DNA of 10,012 nt from Brevundimonas sp. (GCA_031119155.1 JAVHYH010000115.1:1-10012), one strand, 5' to 3'; numbered from the stretch's first letter, positions 1 to 7,578 are shown. Made by a program: numbers and translations. Notes: generated from the letters alone by a model not told the origin.

Positions 1-474
1 GCCTTCTCCCGCAAGACCCGCTCCGAAACCGTCGCCGTCGACATCGAGGCCGCCATCGACGGCGCCCTCCTGCTCGCCGCTCCCCGGATGCGCGAGCGCA
101 AGATCGAACTCCGACGCCAGCCGGCCCCCGCGGGGCTTCAGGTCGTGGCCGAGCGCAACCGGCTGGCGCAGGTCATCCTGAACCTGCTGCAGAACGCGAC
201 CGCCGCGCTCGAGGGCGTCGCCGACCCGGTCATCACCCTCGCCATCACCGTACGCGGCGCCCGTGTCACCCTCAGCGTCTCCGACAACGGCCCCGGCCTC
301 TCCGACGAGGTTCGCGACCGCCTCTTCATCCCCTTCACCACCAGCAAGGCCGACGGCCTCGGCCTCGGACTGGTCATCAGCCGCGACATCGTCGCCGGCT
401 TCGGCGGTGAACTGCTGCACGCCCCCTCCCCCGTCGGGGCGACCTTCAAAATTGTACTGGCGAAGGCGAAATGA
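1..474 (+). CDS. dctB: DctB-like sensor histidine kinase, C-terminal part (5' end outside window)
   Basis: The reading frame is open from base 1, so only the last 157 residues are present. They hold the end of the dimerisation/phosphoacceptor region (AFSRK at the start is typical of the segment after the H box in DctB-type kinases) and a full HATPase_c domain: N box with LNLLQNATAAL (about residues 59-70), G1 box SDNGPGL (94-100), F box LFIPFTTSK (108-116) and G2 box GLGLGLVIS (119-128). The kinase would autophosphorylate on a His lying upstream of the window and pass phosphate to the regulator encoded next. The stop overlaps the next start as ATGA, so the two are probably translationally coupled. 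Sensor and membrane segments are not visible. The DctB name rests on the C-terminal pattern and the DctD-like partner; the signal sensed is inferred (C4-dicarboxylates), not seen. Confidence 0.85.
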   Translation, partial: AFSRKTRSETVAVDIEAAIDGALLLAAPRMRERKIELRRQPAPAGLQVVAERNRLAQVILNLLQNATAALEGVADPVITLAITVRGARVTLSVSDNGPGLSDEVRDRLFIPFTTSKADGLGLGLVISRDIVAGFGGELLHAPSPVGATFKIVLAKAK

Positions 475-1808
475 GTTTCCAGACCTGCACCCGCATCGCC
501 CTTGTCGAGGACGACGACGCCTTCCGCACCGCCCTGGCCGAACGCCTGACGCTGGCCGGGCTGTCCGTGACGGAGTTCCCGTCCGGCGATGCGGCCCTGA
601 AGGCCCTGACCGGCCAATTCGACGGCGTCGTCGTCACCGACCTGCGCATGCCCGGCCTCGACGGCCGCCAGCTGATCGACCGGCTCGCCGTCATCGATCC
701 CGACTTGCCCGTCGTCGTAATGACCGGCCACGGCGACATCGCCGAGGCCGTCGATGTGATGAAGCGCGGCGCCTATGACTTCCTGGCCAAGCCCTTCGAA
801 CCCGAGCGTCTGCTGGAGACCCTGCACCGCGCGCTGGAGAAGCGGGCGCTGGTGCTCGACAATCGCCGCCTCGCCACCCTCGCCGTCGAGGACGAGTGGT
901 CGATCCCTCTCAGCGGCGAGAGCCGCGCCGTCACCGCCCTGCGCGCCGCCATCCAGCGTCTGGCCGACGCCGAGGTCGATGTCCTGATCGAGGGCGAGAC
1001 CGGAGCCGGCAAGGAAGCCGTCGCCCGCGCCATCCACAACGCCGGTCGCCGCCGGCTGAAGCCCTTCGTGCCGGTCTCCTGCGCCACCCTGTCCGAGGGC
1101 GGGCTGGAGAGCCAGCTGGTCGGCCACGCCGCCGGCGCCTTCCCCGGCGCCCTGCGTCGCCGCGAGGGCCAGATCGAGCAGTCGCATCAGGGCAGCCTGT
1201 ATCTGGACGAGATCGACCTCGCCCCGCGCGCCGCCCAGCTGCTGCTGCTGCGCGTGCTGGAGGAGCGGGAGATCATGCCCGTCGGAGCGCCCGAGCCCCA
1301 CGCCCTCGACCTGCGCATCGTCGCCGCCACCAAGGCCGACCCCGCCGAGGCGGTCGCCCGCGGCGACCTGCGCGAGGACCTGTTCTATCGCCTGAACGTC
1401 GTCCGCGTCCGCATCCCGCCCCTGCGAGAGCGGCGCGAGGACGTGCCGGTGCTGTTCGCCCGCTTCCTCGACCGCGCTGCGCGGCGGCTGGGCCGGGACA
1501 TCCCGCCCATCGACCACGCCATCCGCCGCCGCCTGCTCGAGCACGACTGGCCGGGCAATCTGCGCGAGCTGTCCAACTACGCCAGCGAGGTCGCCGTCGG
1601 CATCGCCGCCCCGGCCGAACGGTTGCAGACCGACCGCAGCCTGGCGAAACAGGTTCACGACTATGAGGCCGAACTGATCCGCGAGGCCCTAACGGCCCAC
1701 GGCGGCGACATCCGCCGCGTCACCGACACCCTGCAGATTCCCCGCAAGACCCTCTACGACAAGATGGCCCGCCACGGCATCCAGCCGTCCGAGCATCGCA
1801 AGCGGTAG
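471..1808 (+). CDS. dctD: DctD-like sigma54-dependent response regulator (REC-AAA+-Fis)
   Basis: A 445-residue protein with three domains. The receiver domain (about 8-120) has acidic residues 13-16, phosphoacceptor Asp57 in VVVTDLRMPG, Thr85 and Lys107. The AAA+ domain (about 145-375) has Walker A GETGAGKE (175-182), Walker B LYLDEID (243-249), REDLFYRLNV with candidate arginine fingers (301-310) and sensor II WPGNLREL (360-367). The Fis-type helix-turn-helix is at about 405-437, ending IPRKTLYDKMARHGI, the DctD-like form. In the family, phosphorylation drives ATP hydrolysis that opens sigma54-RNA polymerase promoters, classically for the C4-dicarboxylate transporter gene. Oddities: the GAFTGA loop that contacts sigma54 reads GAFPGA (222-227), and the usual Asn after AAT in sensor I is Lys288, a change I believe also occurs in DctD proteins. 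The start is fixed by the ATGA overlap with the kinase gene. The family is certain; the dicarboxylate role is inferred. Confidence 0.92.
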   Translation: MSFQTCTRIALVEDDDAFRTALAERLTLAGLSVTEFPSGDAALKALTGQFDGVVVTDLRMPGLDGRQLIDRLAVIDPDLPVVVMTGHGDIAEAVDVMKRGAYDFLAKPFEPERLLETLHRALEKRALVLDNRRLATLAVEDEWSIPLSGESRAVTALRAAIQRLADAEVDVLIEGETGAGKEAVARAIHNAGRRRLKPFVPVSCATLSEGGLESQLVGHAAGAFPGALRRREGQIEQSHQGSLYLDEIDLAPRAAQLLLLRVLEEREIMPVGAPEPHALDLRIVAATKADPAEAVARGDLREDLFYRLNVVRVRIPPLRERREDVPVLFARFLDRAARRLGRDIPPIDHAIRRRLLEHDWPGNLRELSNYASEVAVGIAAPAERLQTDRSLAKQVHDYEAELIREALTAHGGDIRRVTDTLQIPRKTLYDKMARHGIQPSEHRKR

Positions 1809-1809
1809 G

Positions 1810-2715
1810 TCAGGAAAGCGCCGTAAGCCCCACCGCGATCGCACCCATCGGCCCGGCCTTGGACCCCAGTCCCGGCGGCTGCAGATAGGCCTCCACGTCC
1901 GCCGCGATGGCGCCCGCCACGCCATAACCCGCCAGGCTCCCGACCAGCGCCTTGCGCAGCCGGTCGAAAAGCCAGGGCTGGCCGTCCGCCACCCCGCCGC
2001 CGATCAGGATGCGCTGCGGACAGGCGGTCAGGACGAGGTTGTGCACCATCCCGCCCAGAGCATGCACCACCATGTCCCAGGCCGGATCATCCGGGGTCAG
2101 TTCGCCGCCGGGCTTCCCGGCCCGCGCCTCGACCGCCGGTCCCGAGGCCAGCCCCTCGACGCAGTCGCCGTGATAGGCGCAGACGCCCGGCCACTGATCC
2201 CCCGGCAGACGGCCCACCTTCAGATGGCCCAGCTCCGGATGCCCCAGCCCGCGCACGGTGCGTCCGTTGACCACCACGCCGACGCCGATGCCGGTGCCGA
2301 CCGTCGCATAGGCATGGCTGTCCAGCCCCCGCGCCGCGCCCCAGAGCCCCTCGGCCAGCGCCGCGCCGTTCACGTCCGTGTCCAGCGCCACCGGCACGCC
2401 GAAGCCCCGGTGCAGCCCGTTCAGGTCCGCCCACCGCCAGGCCAGCTTGGTCGTCTCGGTGATGTGGCCGTATCTGTCCGACTTCGGGTCCAGCTCCACC
2501 GGGCCGAAGCTGGCGATGCCGATGGCGACAAAGCCCGGCCCGGCCGCCCAGCGGTCCAGCACCGCCCGGATGGCGCCCAGCGTCTCCTCCGGCGTCGTGG
2601 TCGGCAGGCGCACCTCCTCGCGGATGTCGTCCGGCCCCGAGGCCAGGACGCAGACACATTTCGTGCCGCCCAGTTCAATGCCCGCGATCAGGCGTTCCGC
2701 GATTCCCGTCGTCAT
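1810..2715 (-). CDS. ROK-family fructokinase (YdhR/ScrK type)
   Basis: A cytoplasmic sugar kinase of the ROK family, predicted to phosphorylate fructose (possibly mannose or another hexose) with ATP. Counting from the ATG at 2715 (301 residues): phosphate-binding loop AGIELGGTKC at 11-20; TDVNGAALAEG at 113-123 with catalytic Asp114; the glycine-rich ATVGTGIGVG at 137-146; the ROK zinc site GHPELGHLKV (158-167) followed by CAYHGDC (179-185), giving His164, Cys179, His182 and Cys185; and ILIGGGVA near 237. The CxxHGDCxEGLA pattern is characteristic of bacterial fructokinases such as Bacillus YdhR. An in-frame ATG at 2751 adds 12 Gly/Ala-rich residues. I prefer 2715 because a purine-rich GCAGGG lies about 7 nt upstream and it gives the usual family N-terminus. 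It lies just after the small membrane-protein gene on the same strand and probably shares its mRNA. Substrate is inferred. Confidence 0.9.
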   Translation of the reverse strand: MTTGIAERLIAGIELGGTKCVCVLASGPDDIREEVRLPTTTPEETLGAIRAVLDRWAAGPGFVAIGIASFGPVELDPKSDRYGHITETTKLAWRWADLNGLHRGFGVPVALDTDVNGAALAEGLWGAARGLDSHAYATVGTGIGVGVVVNGRTVRGLGHPELGHLKVGRLPGDQWPGVCAYHGDCVEGLASGPAVEARAGKPGGELTPDDPAWDMVVHALGGMVHNLVLTACPQRILIGGGVADGQPWLFDRLRKALVGSLAGYGVAGAIAADVEAYLQPPGLGSKAGPMGAIAVGLTALS

Positions 2716-2754
2716 GGCCGCACCCTGCCCGCTCCCGCCGGCTTTCGCCATGCG

Positions 2755-3174
2755 TCAGGCGCGCTTCGACGCCCGCGGTTTCCGTCCGCCCTTGATCGAT
2801 CCGGCCGGCTTGCCGCGGTGCATCGCAATCCCCCGCGCCTCCACCTCGTCGAGAATGGCCTCCAGCTCCTCGTCGGTCAGGTGTTCGATGCCGATGAAGC
2901 GGGCGTCCGCCCCCTTCTGCGCGAACAGCAGCTCGTCCAGCTTGGCCTGCATGGCGGCGCCGTCGCGATTCTGGGTGTTCTGGATCAGGAACACCATCAG
3001 GAAGGTGATGATGGTCGTGCCGGTGTTGATCACCAGCTGCCAGGTCTCGTTGAACTTGAACACCGGCCCCGACACCGCCCAGACCAGCACGATCCCGCAA
3101 CAGGCCAGGAACGTCCACGGCTTGCCCGCGATCTTCGCCGTCAGGGTGGCGAACCGGATGAACAGCTTTTCCAT
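2755..3174 (-). CDS. Small membrane protein, low affinity iron permease family (PF04120-like)
   Basis: A 139-residue protein from the ATG at 3174. The N-terminus MEKLFIRFATLTAKIAGKPW is followed by two hydrophobic helices (about 18-38 and 45-65) around GPVFKFNETWQLVINTGT, then FLIQNTQNRD and an amphipathic, acidic C-terminal part (about 76-115), ending in a basic tail rich in Lys and Arg. This pattern, with TWQLVINTGTTIITFLMVFLIQN, is the signature of the bacterial family named after yeast Fet4. The bacterial members are much shorter than the yeast transporter, so an iron transport role is a database label rather than shown. A GTG at 3219 would add 15 residues; I chose the ATG because the family's conserved sequence starts there. 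Its stop lies 3 bp before the upstream candidate start of the fructokinase gene, suggesting co-transcription. No functional link between the two is evident. Confidence 0.85.
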   Translation of the reverse strand: MEKLFIRFATLTAKIAGKPWTFLACCGIVLVWAVSGPVFKFNETWQLVINTGTTIITFLMVFLIQNTQNRDGAAMQAKLDELLFAQKGADARFIGIEHLTDEELEAILDEVEARGIAMHRGKPAGSIKGGRKPRASKRA

Positions 3175-3239
3175 CCCGGCTGAACTTCGCGGAACGGTGA
3201 AGGTTGCGCCGGCGCGCACGGCTTCCGGCAGAGTGCGGA

Positions 3240-3355
3240 AAGTGATTGGTGGTTAGTGGTTAGTGGCTGGTCGGCTGCCTGCAACGGCACGGCCTGCGCC
3301 GCCCTTCCGCCATCAGGGAAACAGCCACCCACTAACCACTAGCCACTAACCACTT
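3240..3355. repeat. Intergenic palindrome of inverted AGTGGTT heptamer arrays
   Basis: Left arm 3240-3277 reads as about four tandem units of AGTGGTT (variants AGTGATT, GGTGGTT, AGTGGTT, AGTGGCT). Right arm 3322-3355 is the inverted form; read on the minus strand its units are AGTGGTT, AGTGGCT, AGTGGTT, AGTGGGT. The arms match at most positions over about 30 bp and enclose a 44-nt spacer. The structure sits 22 bp past the amidase stop and before the small membrane-protein gene, both on the minus strand, so it would form a long hairpin in read-through RNA. It lacks a T tract and is not a classic intrinsic terminator. Confidence 0.85.
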
Positions 3356-3377
3356 CCCCCGCACCGGCCGCGCCCGG

Positions 3378-5018
3378 TCAGTCCCCGCCGCCGATGGAGC
3401 CCGGCGCGCGCCGTGCCTGCGTCAGTTGCTCGAAGGCATAGCCCAGCGACAGCACCTTCGCGTCGTCCCACTTCCCGGCCATGAAGCTCATCCCCACCGG
3501 CATGCCGCGGTCAAAGCCCATCGGCACGGTCAGGTGCGGATAGCCGGCGATGGCCGCCAGACGGCTGGCCGAGCCCTGCATGTCGTCGTCATCCTCGCGG
3601 TCGCTGGTCCAGCCGCGGGAGGTCGTCGGCGCGATCAGGGCCACGACGCCGTGGTCCGCCATCATCCGGTCGATCCCTTCCGGCCCCGCCGCGCGCAGCG
3701 AACTGGCGCGAGCGTGCACATAGACCGGATCCTCCAGCCCCGTCGTCGCCTCGGCCCGCACAAACAGCTCCTGCCCGAACAGTTCGGTCTCGCGCGGCTC
3801 GGCTTCATTGAAGGCGATCACATCGGCCAGGGTCCGGGTCTTCACCTGTTCCGGGTCGGTCGAGGCCAGATAGGCGTTCAGATCGACCTTCAGTTCGGTC
3901 ATCAGCACCTGCAGCTCCCAGGTCCCCAGATTGCGCCAGTCGGCGGGCGGCTCGGTCACGTCCACGATCACCGCCCCGGCGTCACGCATGACCCGCAGCG
4001 ACCGCTCGAACTCGGCCCGCGTCTCCTCCGAATAGGACGGCAGCAGGAACCGCAGCACCCCGATCCGCGCCCCGCGCAGCGATCCGGCGTCCAGCGCCGC
4101 GCGGTAGTCGACCTTTTGCGCATCCGCCTCGGCCGTCGCCGGGTCCAGCGGGTCCGTCCCGGCGATGACCGACAGCACCCGCGCCGCGTCCTCGACCGTC
4201 GTCGTGATCGGCCCGGCGGTGTCCTGCGAATGGCTGATCGGCACGATGTGGGTCCGCGACACCAGCCCCACCGTCGGCTTGAACCCGACCACCCCGTTCA
4301 CCGAGGCCGGGCAGGTGATCGACCCGTCCGTCTCCGTCCCGATGGCCGCCGGCGCCAGCCCGATCGCCACCGCCACCGCGCTGCCCGATGACGAGCCGCA
4401 CGGCGTCCGCTCAAGGTCATAGGGATTGCGCGTCTGCCCCCCGACCGCACTCCACCCGCTGATCGAGTTCGACGAGCGGATATTGGCCCACTCCGACAGA
4501 TTGGTCTTGCCGAGGATGATCGCCCCGTTTTGACGAAGCCTCGCCACCAGCGGCGCATCCCGCCCCGGCGCATTTTCCGTCAGAGCCAGCGAGCCCGCCG
4601 TCGTCGGCATGTCGGCGGTCTCGATATTGTCCTTCAGGAGGACAGGCATGCTCCACAGGGGATCACCGGGAGCGCCTCCGACCGGCCCCAGCCCGGCGGG
4701 GGCTACCCAGCGGATGACGCTGCGGGTCTGTGCATCCGCGCCCGCCAACCCGGACACAACCTGCTCCATTAGGGAGACCACCCGCGCGACATCCCCCTCG
4801 GGGAGGCAGACCATCATCTCCAGATTGGCCTCCGGCGTCATATAGCCGGCGGGAACCCGCATGCCGGGCTGCATGGGCGGCGGCCAGTCCCGCACCTTCC
4901 TGCACTCCTGCCCCGGCGGGGCTGCCTCCTGCGGCGCAACAGGCTGCGCCTGCGCCGCGCCTGCCGCCAGCATCACCAGCGCGGCGACAGATGCGCCCCA
5001 GTTCAAACCGTTCCGCAT
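3378..5018 (-). CDS. Exported amidase (amidase signature family)
   Basis: A 546-residue hydrolase that should cleave carboxamide bonds; its natural substrate is unknown. It starts with a Sec-type signal peptide: residues 1-24 have a short n-region, a hydrophobic core (ASVAALVMLAAGAA) and a likely cleavage after AAQA, so it acts in the periplasm or outside. The amidase signature is complete: catalytic Lys129 in PVLLKDNIE, cis-Ser209 in TPCGSSSGSAVAVA, and nucleophile Ser233 in GTETDGSITCPAS. The 24-residue gap between the two serines is the family norm. LGKTNLSEWAN (169-179) and GFKPTVGLVS (245-254) are further conserved blocks. Length is within the family range. It is not GatA: it is exported and has no GatB/GatC neighbours. 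It is flanked by intergenic repeats and is probably its own transcription unit. A weak purine stretch (TTGGGGG) lies upstream of the ATG. Confidence 0.93.
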   Translation of the reverse strand: MRNGLNWGASVAALVMLAAGAAQAQPVAPQEAAPPGQECRKVRDWPPPMQPGMRVPAGYMTPEANLEMMVCLPEGDVARVVSLMEQVVSGLAGADAQTRSVIRWVAPAGLGPVGGAPGDPLWSMPVLLKDNIETADMPTTAGSLALTENAPGRDAPLVARLRQNGAIILGKTNLSEWANIRSSNSISGWSAVGGQTRNPYDLERTPCGSSSGSAVAVAIGLAPAAIGTETDGSITCPASVNGVVGFKPTVGLVSRTHIVPISHSQDTAGPITTTVEDAARVLSVIAGTDPLDPATAEADAQKVDYRAALDAGSLRGARIGVLRFLLPSYSEETRAEFERSLRVMRDAGAVIVDVTEPPADWRNLGTWELQVLMTELKVDLNAYLASTDPEQVKTRTLADVIAFNEAEPRETELFGQELFVRAEATTGLEDPVYVHARASSLRAAGPEGIDRMMADHGVVALIAPTTSRGWTSDREDDDDMQGSASRLAAIAGYPHLTVPMGFDRGMPVGMSFMAGKWDDAKVLSLGYAFEQLTQARRAPGSIGGGD

Positions 5019-5065
5019 CGCTTGCCCCCAAGACCACGCGCCCGTCAGGACTGCTCAAACAAAAG

Positions 5066-5098
5066 CCCTCCCCTCGATGGGGAGGGTTGGGAGGGGTG
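5066..5098 (+). repeat. GC-rich palindromic repeat, left arm of inverted pair
   Basis: A perfect 8-bp stem CCCTCCCC / GGGGAGGG (5066-5073 and 5079-5086) with the 5-nt loop TCGAT, followed by a G-rich tail GTTGGGAGGGGTG. It lies 48 bp upstream of the amidase start in the 218-bp gap after the S9 peptidase gene. The same hairpin-plus-tail layout occurs in the opposite orientation at 5186-5224, so the two belong to one repeat family. No coding capacity was found between them. Confidence 0.75.
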
Positions 5099-5185
5099 CG
5101 GGCACGGCTGGATCCGGGTTCGCGCCGAAGGCTCAACTCCAGCCCGACAACGCCTCCTGCGCCACTCACGGACACACCGCGCCTT

Positions 5186-5224
5186 CACCCCATCCCCCGC
5201 CCCTTCCCCATCGAGGGGAAGGGG
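5186..5224 (-). repeat. GC-rich palindromic repeat, right arm of inverted pair; possible 3'-end hairpin of the S9 peptidase gene
   Basis: A perfect 10-bp stem CCCCTTCCCC / GGGGAAGGGG (5200-5209 and 5215-5224). On the minus strand the loop reads TCGAT, identical to that of the hairpin at 5066-5086, and it is followed by a G-rich tail ending GGGGTG, as there. The hairpin begins 12 bp after the S9 peptidase stop, where a terminator or mRNA-stabilising structure would be expected, but there is no T tract. The role as a 3' end signal is inference. Confidence 0.75.
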
Positions 5225-5236
5225 AGAAGACAGATC

Positions 5237-7513
5237 CTACTCCGTATGCGACCGCGTCCCGATCGTCCGGTCCAGGAAGTCCAGATACGTCCGCCACTGC
5301 TGCAGCATCCGCTCATTGCCGCGCACCCCGTGACGCTGCCCCGGATACAGCATCAGCTCGAACGGCTGGCTGTTCTGCTGCAGGGCGTTGATCACCCGCG
5401 TCGAGTTTTCGAGGATGACGTTGTCATCGGCCATGCCGTGCATCAGCAGCAGCCGTCCGGTCAGGTTCGGCAGGCGCGGAATGACGTCCGAGGCGGCATA
5501 GCCTTCGACGTTCAGTTCCGGCGTCGACATATAGCGCTCGGTATAGGCCGTATCGTACAGGCCCCACTCGGTCGGCGGGGCGCCGGCCAGCGACGCGGCC
5601 AGCCCCATCTTCGGCTCCGTCGCCGCCATCAGGGCCATGAAGCCCCCATAGGACCAGCCCATCATGGCGATACGGTCATCGTCCACAAAAGGCAATGATC
5701 TCAGATAGTCAGCGCCCAGAACCTGATCTTCGATCTCAGGCTGTCCCATGCGCAGATACAGGGCCTGTTTGAACGCCGCCGAACGGTCGCCCTCACCCCG
5801 GTTGTCGAGGCGGAAGACGATGTATCCGGCCTCGGTCAACAGTTGATTGGTGGACGACTGCCAGCCGCGTTTCACCCCGCCGCCCGACGGTCCGCCATAC
5901 ACCTGCATGACCACCGGATAGGTCTTGGTCGGATCGAAGCCCGGCGGCGTGGTCATCTGCCAGACCAGGGTCTCACCGTGGCTTTCCAGCGTGCCGAAGG
6001 TCACCTCGCCGCGACGCGAGGCGAACGGGAACGCGGGGTGACCCGGCTCCAGACGGTTCTCCTCGATCCAGCGGATGCGCGTCCCGTCGGCGCGATACAG
6101 GGCCGATTGCGACGGCGTGTTCAGGTCGCTGTAGGTGCCGACGAAGGCCGTGCCCGTCCGGTTCATCGAGGCATTCCACCAGCCGCCGGCCGAGGTCACC
6201 GCCACCGGCGTCATGGTCCGGCGCAGGCTGGCGCGGAACAGCTGCTGCTCGATCGGCAGCTCACGCCCGTCGCGCATCGAGGCGGTGAAGAAGACCTCGC
6301 CGGTGCGGGCGTTGATCCCCGCCAGGCTCTTCACCGGATAGTCGCCCCGGGTGATCGCGCGGATGCGGCGACCGTCGCGGTTGTAGAGGTACAGGTGCTT
6401 CCAGCCGGTCTCTTCCGACGACCAGATGAAGTCGCCGTTCTCCAGCGTCTTGAAGTCGTGGCTCAGCGGCACCCAGGCGTTGGACGTCTGGCTGACGATC
6501 ACGCGCGAGGCTCCCGTGGCCGGATCGACGCTCAGCAGGTCCAGCGTCTTCTGGTCCCGCGACAGACGCTGGACGTACAGGGTCCGACCGTCCGACGACC
6601 AGTTCACCCGCGCCAGATAGATGTCGTTGTTGGCGCCCAGATCGACCTTCACGCGCTGGCCGCTTTCACGGTCATGCACGTACAGTTCGACGACGGCGTT
6701 CGGACGGCCCGCGCGCGGATAGCGCTGCTCCACCGTCGTCGCCCCGCCGCCGCCGATGTCGAGGCGCGGGATGATGTCGACGGTCGACTCATCGGTGTGC
6801 TGCAGGGCGATGTAGCGTTCGGTCGGGCTCCACCAGTAGCCGGTGTCGCGATCCAGCTCTTCCTGGGCGATGAACTCGGCCGTGGCCCAGGTCTTCAGCC
6901 CGTCGCCGTCCGTGGTGATCGCCGTCTCTGTGTTGGTCGTCAGGTCATAGACGACCAGATCCTGATCCCGGACCCACGAAACGAAATTCCCGCGCGGCGA
7001 CACCTTGGCGTCGATCTCGTCAGCGTCGGTCTCGGTCAGGCGACGCACGGTCCCGTCGGCGCGGGTGGCCAGGAAGATGTCGCCCTCCAGCGGCGCCAGG
7101 ATGTAGCGGCCCTGTTCGTCCCACGAATATTCGACCACGCCGCGGGCGCTGATCCGCATCCGCTCGCGCCGCGCCTTCTCGGCCTCCGACAGCTCGCCGG
7201 CGTCCGGCACCAGCGCCCGCGCGTCGATCAGCTTGAACGGCTCGCCCTCGCCGGTCGGCGCGGCCCACAGGTCCTGCACATCCACATCGTCCTCGCGCGA
7301 GCGCAGGAAGGCCACCAGTTCCCCGTCCGGCGACAGGCTGACGCCCTTGGCCACCGGTCCGGCCAGCGACGGGTTCGCGAACACCCGCTCCGGCGTCAGG
7401 ATCGCGCTCTCGGCCGGGGCCGCGGCGGTCGCGGGCGCCGATTGGGCCATCGCGGCGGTGAACGGCGACAGCGTCGCCACAAGCAGGGTGGAGGCCAGCA
7501 GGATATTACGCAT
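5237..7513 (-). CDS. Exported S9 family peptidase, dipeptidyl peptidase IV-like
   Basis: A 758-residue serine peptidase expected to release dipeptides from peptide N-termini, preferably after Pro or Ala. Residues 1-23 form a signal peptide with cleavage likely after AMA, so it works in the periplasm or is surface-linked. Residues about 45-510 form the DPP4-type beta-propeller, which carries AQEELDRDTGYWWSP (216-230); Glu218-Glu219 is the paired Glu motif that binds the substrate amino end. The C-terminal alpha/beta-hydrolase domain (about 515-750) holds VYGGPSGG (538-545), nucleophile Ser621 in GWSYGGFM, Asp696 in HGMADDNV and His728 in GQRHGV, in S9 order and spacing. All key residues are intact and the length is normal for bacterial DPP IV. 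The start follows from the signal peptide, although no strong ribosome binding site is seen. It is preceded by a divergent 518-bp intergenic region and followed by a GC-rich hairpin. Confidence 0.95.
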   Translation of the reverse strand: MRNILLASTLLVATLSPFTAAMAQSAPATAAAPAESAILTPERVFANPSLAGPVAKGVSLSPDGELVAFLRSREDDVDVQDLWAAPTGEGEPFKLIDARALVPDAGELSEAEKARRERMRISARGVVEYSWDEQGRYILAPLEGDIFLATRADGTVRRLTETDADEIDAKVSPRGNFVSWVRDQDLVVYDLTTNTETAITTDGDGLKTWATAEFIAQEELDRDTGYWWSPTERYIALQHTDESTVDIIPRLDIGGGGATTVEQRYPRAGRPNAVVELYVHDRESGQRVKVDLGANNDIYLARVNWSSDGRTLYVQRLSRDQKTLDLLSVDPATGASRVIVSQTSNAWVPLSHDFKTLENGDFIWSSEETGWKHLYLYNRDGRRIRAITRGDYPVKSLAGINARTGEVFFTASMRDGRELPIEQQLFRASLRRTMTPVAVTSAGGWWNASMNRTGTAFVGTYSDLNTPSQSALYRADGTRIRWIEENRLEPGHPAFPFASRRGEVTFGTLESHGETLVWQMTTPPGFDPTKTYPVVMQVYGGPSGGGVKRGWQSSTNQLLTEAGYIVFRLDNRGEGDRSAAFKQALYLRMGQPEIEDQVLGADYLRSLPFVDDDRIAMMGWSYGGFMALMAATEPKMGLAASLAGAPPTEWGLYDTAYTERYMSTPELNVEGYAASDVIPRLPNLTGRLLLMHGMADDNVILENSTRVINALQQNSQPFELMLYPGQRHGVRGNERMLQQWRTYLDFLDRTIGTRSHTE

Positions 7514-7549
7514 GGAACGCCAGACGTTGGATTTTTGAACCGGACCCGG

Positions 7550-7578
7550 ACGCTAGAGGCGGAATCCCCTCCCGTCAC
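7550..7578 (-). promoter_or_regulatory. Weak candidate promoter for the S9 peptidase gene
   Basis: On the minus strand GTGACG (7578-7573) and TAGCGT (7555-7550) are spaced by 17 bp and lie about 37 bp upstream of the ATG. GTGACG resembles the TTGAC-type -35 of alphaproteobacterial housekeeping promoters, but the -10 match is poor (3 of 6 to TATAAT). This is a guess from position and pattern only. Confidence 0.2.

Noticed and set aside
138..1658. A 506-codon open frame on the minus strand opposite the DctB/DctD genes
   Set aside because: It is antisense to two well-supported genes in high-GC codon phase; its product is low-complexity (Gly, Ala, Gln, Asp rich) with no recognisable domain.
2041..3183. 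A 380-codon plus-strand open frame across the fructokinase and small membrane-protein genes
   Set aside because: It spans two real minus-strand genes and their junction, has Arg/His-rich composition and no domain.
3240..3355. Heptamer arrays considered as a CRISPR array or plasmid-type iteron origin
   Set aside because: Units are 7 bp without spacers, too short for CRISPR; no Rep gene, AT-rich region or DnaA boxes are nearby, so an origin is not supported.
3426..4391. A 321-codon plus-strand open frame opposite the amidase gene
   Set aside because: Antisense shadow; Arg/His/Gln-rich with no motif, whereas the amidase frame has the full signature.
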